NCBI GenBank assembly: GCA_905215775.1
Contig: CAJMRM010000014.1
Coordinates: 1 to 51,044 of the forward strand
Origin: an uncultured bacterium
GTDB taxonomy: Bacteria > Bacillota > Clostridia > Lachnospirales > Lachnospiraceae
Direction: 5' to 3'
Length of the DNA: 51,044 nucleotides
Shown here one piece after another: positions 50,347 to 51,044 of the stretch. A model generated the notes under the pieces. The model did not search any database, was not told the DNA's origin, and saw only the letters and a list, made by a program, of their open reading frames with translations. The stretch's first letter is position 1, and every line of letters begins with the position of its first letter. Both the position numbers and the translations under genes were made by a program.

Positions 50347-50762
50347 CTTTATAGGAAAGTGCGTCCCATGACATAAAAAACGCTCTGCGGGGATCGCCAT
50401 GGGGCGGAAGGGAATTATGCCGCAGCGTGATTCTTATGATTTTTACAGCATGGAAAAAGCCGTCCGGGATGGGACGGCCTTTTGGATTCAGGGGAAATAT
50501 GTGGGGGATGGGAGATCAAGCCTTTTTCGTAAGGTCACCGGCCGGCCAAAATCCAGATTTTAAGGATGATCTGGCGATTTTCCCTGGAAGTTTTGGTATA
50601 TTTGAAAAATAGCTGTATATGCCCAAAGCCCTAGAGACAGACAGGGGCCCCGGGAACTGAGAGCAGGCGGACAGGGGGGCAGGTGCTGAAGCCTGTCTGG
50701 CGGAGAACGCTGAAGCGGGGGCGTGACTGGAAGAGACATTGGTCCTTTTGGCGGGAATATTT
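50347..50762 (+). other. Intergenic region, one hairpin, no convincing gene
   Basis: No gene could be supported in about 400 bases. GCCGTCC and GGACGGC (50459-50478) form a hairpin followed by CTTTT, flanked by AAAAA on the other side, so it could act as a terminator in either direction. A 54-codon open frame from ATG 50399 crosses this hairpin and is not convincing. Confidence 0.5.
50459..50483 (+). terminator. Possible bidirectional terminator
   Basis: A 7-bp GC-rich stem, GCCGTCC/GGACGGC, with A residues before and T residues after it. It lies between the tRNA terminator and the reverse-strand HTH gene and could stop transcription coming from that gene. Confidence 0.45.
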
Positions 50763-51044
50763 TTATAAGTCAATCATTTCTTTGATCAGCAAGAGGGCAT
50801 AGTCCCTCTTTTTTTCGTTTAAAAGGGACCAGCAGCGCAGTAGTTCCTTCTGTTGGGGAGTCAGATCCGGGTAATCTCCAGAATCCGAGAAAAACTGTGC
50901 CATGGAGATTCCGAAGGCATCACAGATACGTTGGAGATTTTCCAATGACAGAGTGGACTGCTGTCGCGCCATTTTGGAGAAGGCGGACTGGGATATTCCG
51001 GTAATCTGCGAAAGGCGGTATTTACTGATACTGTGAAGCTGGCA
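50763..51044 (-). CDS. XRE-family HTH regulator, 5' end outside the window
   Basis: The reverse-strand frame is open from the right edge to its stop at 50763, with 93 residues visible. An HTH of the Cro/C1 type is evident: KYRLSQITGISQSAFSKM followed by STLSLENLQRICDAFGISMAQFF, as in XRE regulators. An apparent ATG at 50972 lies within the HTH, so it is not the real start. The short C-terminal part (LTPQQKELLRCWSLLNEKKR) is helical and may dimerise. Target genes are unknown. Confidence 0.82.
   Translation of the reverse strand, partial: CQLHSISKYRLSQITGISQSAFSKMARQQSTLSLENLQRICDAFGISMAQFFSDSGDYPDLTPQQKELLRCWSLLNEKKRDYALLLIKEMIDL

Noticed and set aside
50399..50563. Possible 54-codon gene after the tRNA
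   Set aside because: The sequence looks partly protein-like (DSYDFYSMEKAV), but it contains a terminator-like hairpin and lacks a good ribosome site. Conservation would be needed to accept it.

Overview
The window looks like chromosomal DNA of a spore-forming member of the class Clostridia, most likely family Lachnospiraceae. This rests on gene content: a DUF6465 protein, a cdaA-cdaR pair followed by an HPr-like gene, a class II galT, nifS-iscU-mnmA, SpoVB- and PdaA-like proteins and many short ATGA/GTGA gene overlaps. Most of it is fairly GC-rich with strong AGGAGG ribosome binding sites. The first ~1.1 kb is visibly AT-rich and reads as accessory DNA.

Layout. 1-1550: accessory end with a truncated gene tail, an AT-rich pair (a 175-aa soluble protein and a 93-aa three-helix membrane protein) and a small membrane protein preceded by a run of nine G. 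1820-8348: a complete four-gene Wadjet (JetABCD) SMC-type plasmid-defence operon with overlapping genes; JetC has an intact ATPase and JetD an intact Toprim-like nuclease signature. 8461-8711 and 12137-12268: two loci of one palindromic repeat family, folding as consecutive hairpins with covarying stems. Between them lie a KdpD/KdpE-like two-component pair, a PdaA-like polysaccharide deacetylase and a CPBP membrane protease. 12294-14006: a secreted DUF5722 glycosidase-like protein. 14073-14594: a DUF6465 protein with a histone-H1-like tail behind a perfect consensus promoter.

15.2-23.3 kb holds core genes: an RNA m5C methyltransferase, an RluA-type pseudouridine synthase, a DacF-type D,D-carboxypeptidase, an HD-domain protein, NusG-II, ApbE and Gx-transporter proteins, and galT. 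23.5-31.3 kb holds the c-di-AMP locus (two uncharacterised membrane proteins, cdaA, cdaR, HPr), a Wzy-like polymerase, an aminotransferase and an AI-2E family transporter, closed by a strong terminator. 31.3-38.3 kb is one tightly coupled run: response regulator, histidine kinase, an 817-aa membrane-anchored exoprotein, ABC ATPase, ABC permease and endonuclease IV.

38.3-42.1 kb resembles the Bacillus ydjI/ydjG/ydjH envelope-stress genes (SPFH, zinc-ribbon and TPM proteins) without pspA nearby, followed by a DUF3842 protein. 42.1-45.8 kb carries an M23 peptidase, apt, a small unknown gene and a SpoVB-like flippase. 45.9-50.0 kb is nifS-iscU-mnmA and a lipoprotein amidase, with a dyad spanning the promoter. 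The window ends with tRNA-Ser(CGA), its terminator and the 3' part of a reverse-strand HTH regulator.

The clearest known special system is Wadjet. The least explained items are the structured palindromic repeat family, the AT-rich gene pair upstream of Wadjet, and the unknown membrane partners of CdaA and of the two-component/ABC operon. All calls are from reading the sequence; no database search was run.
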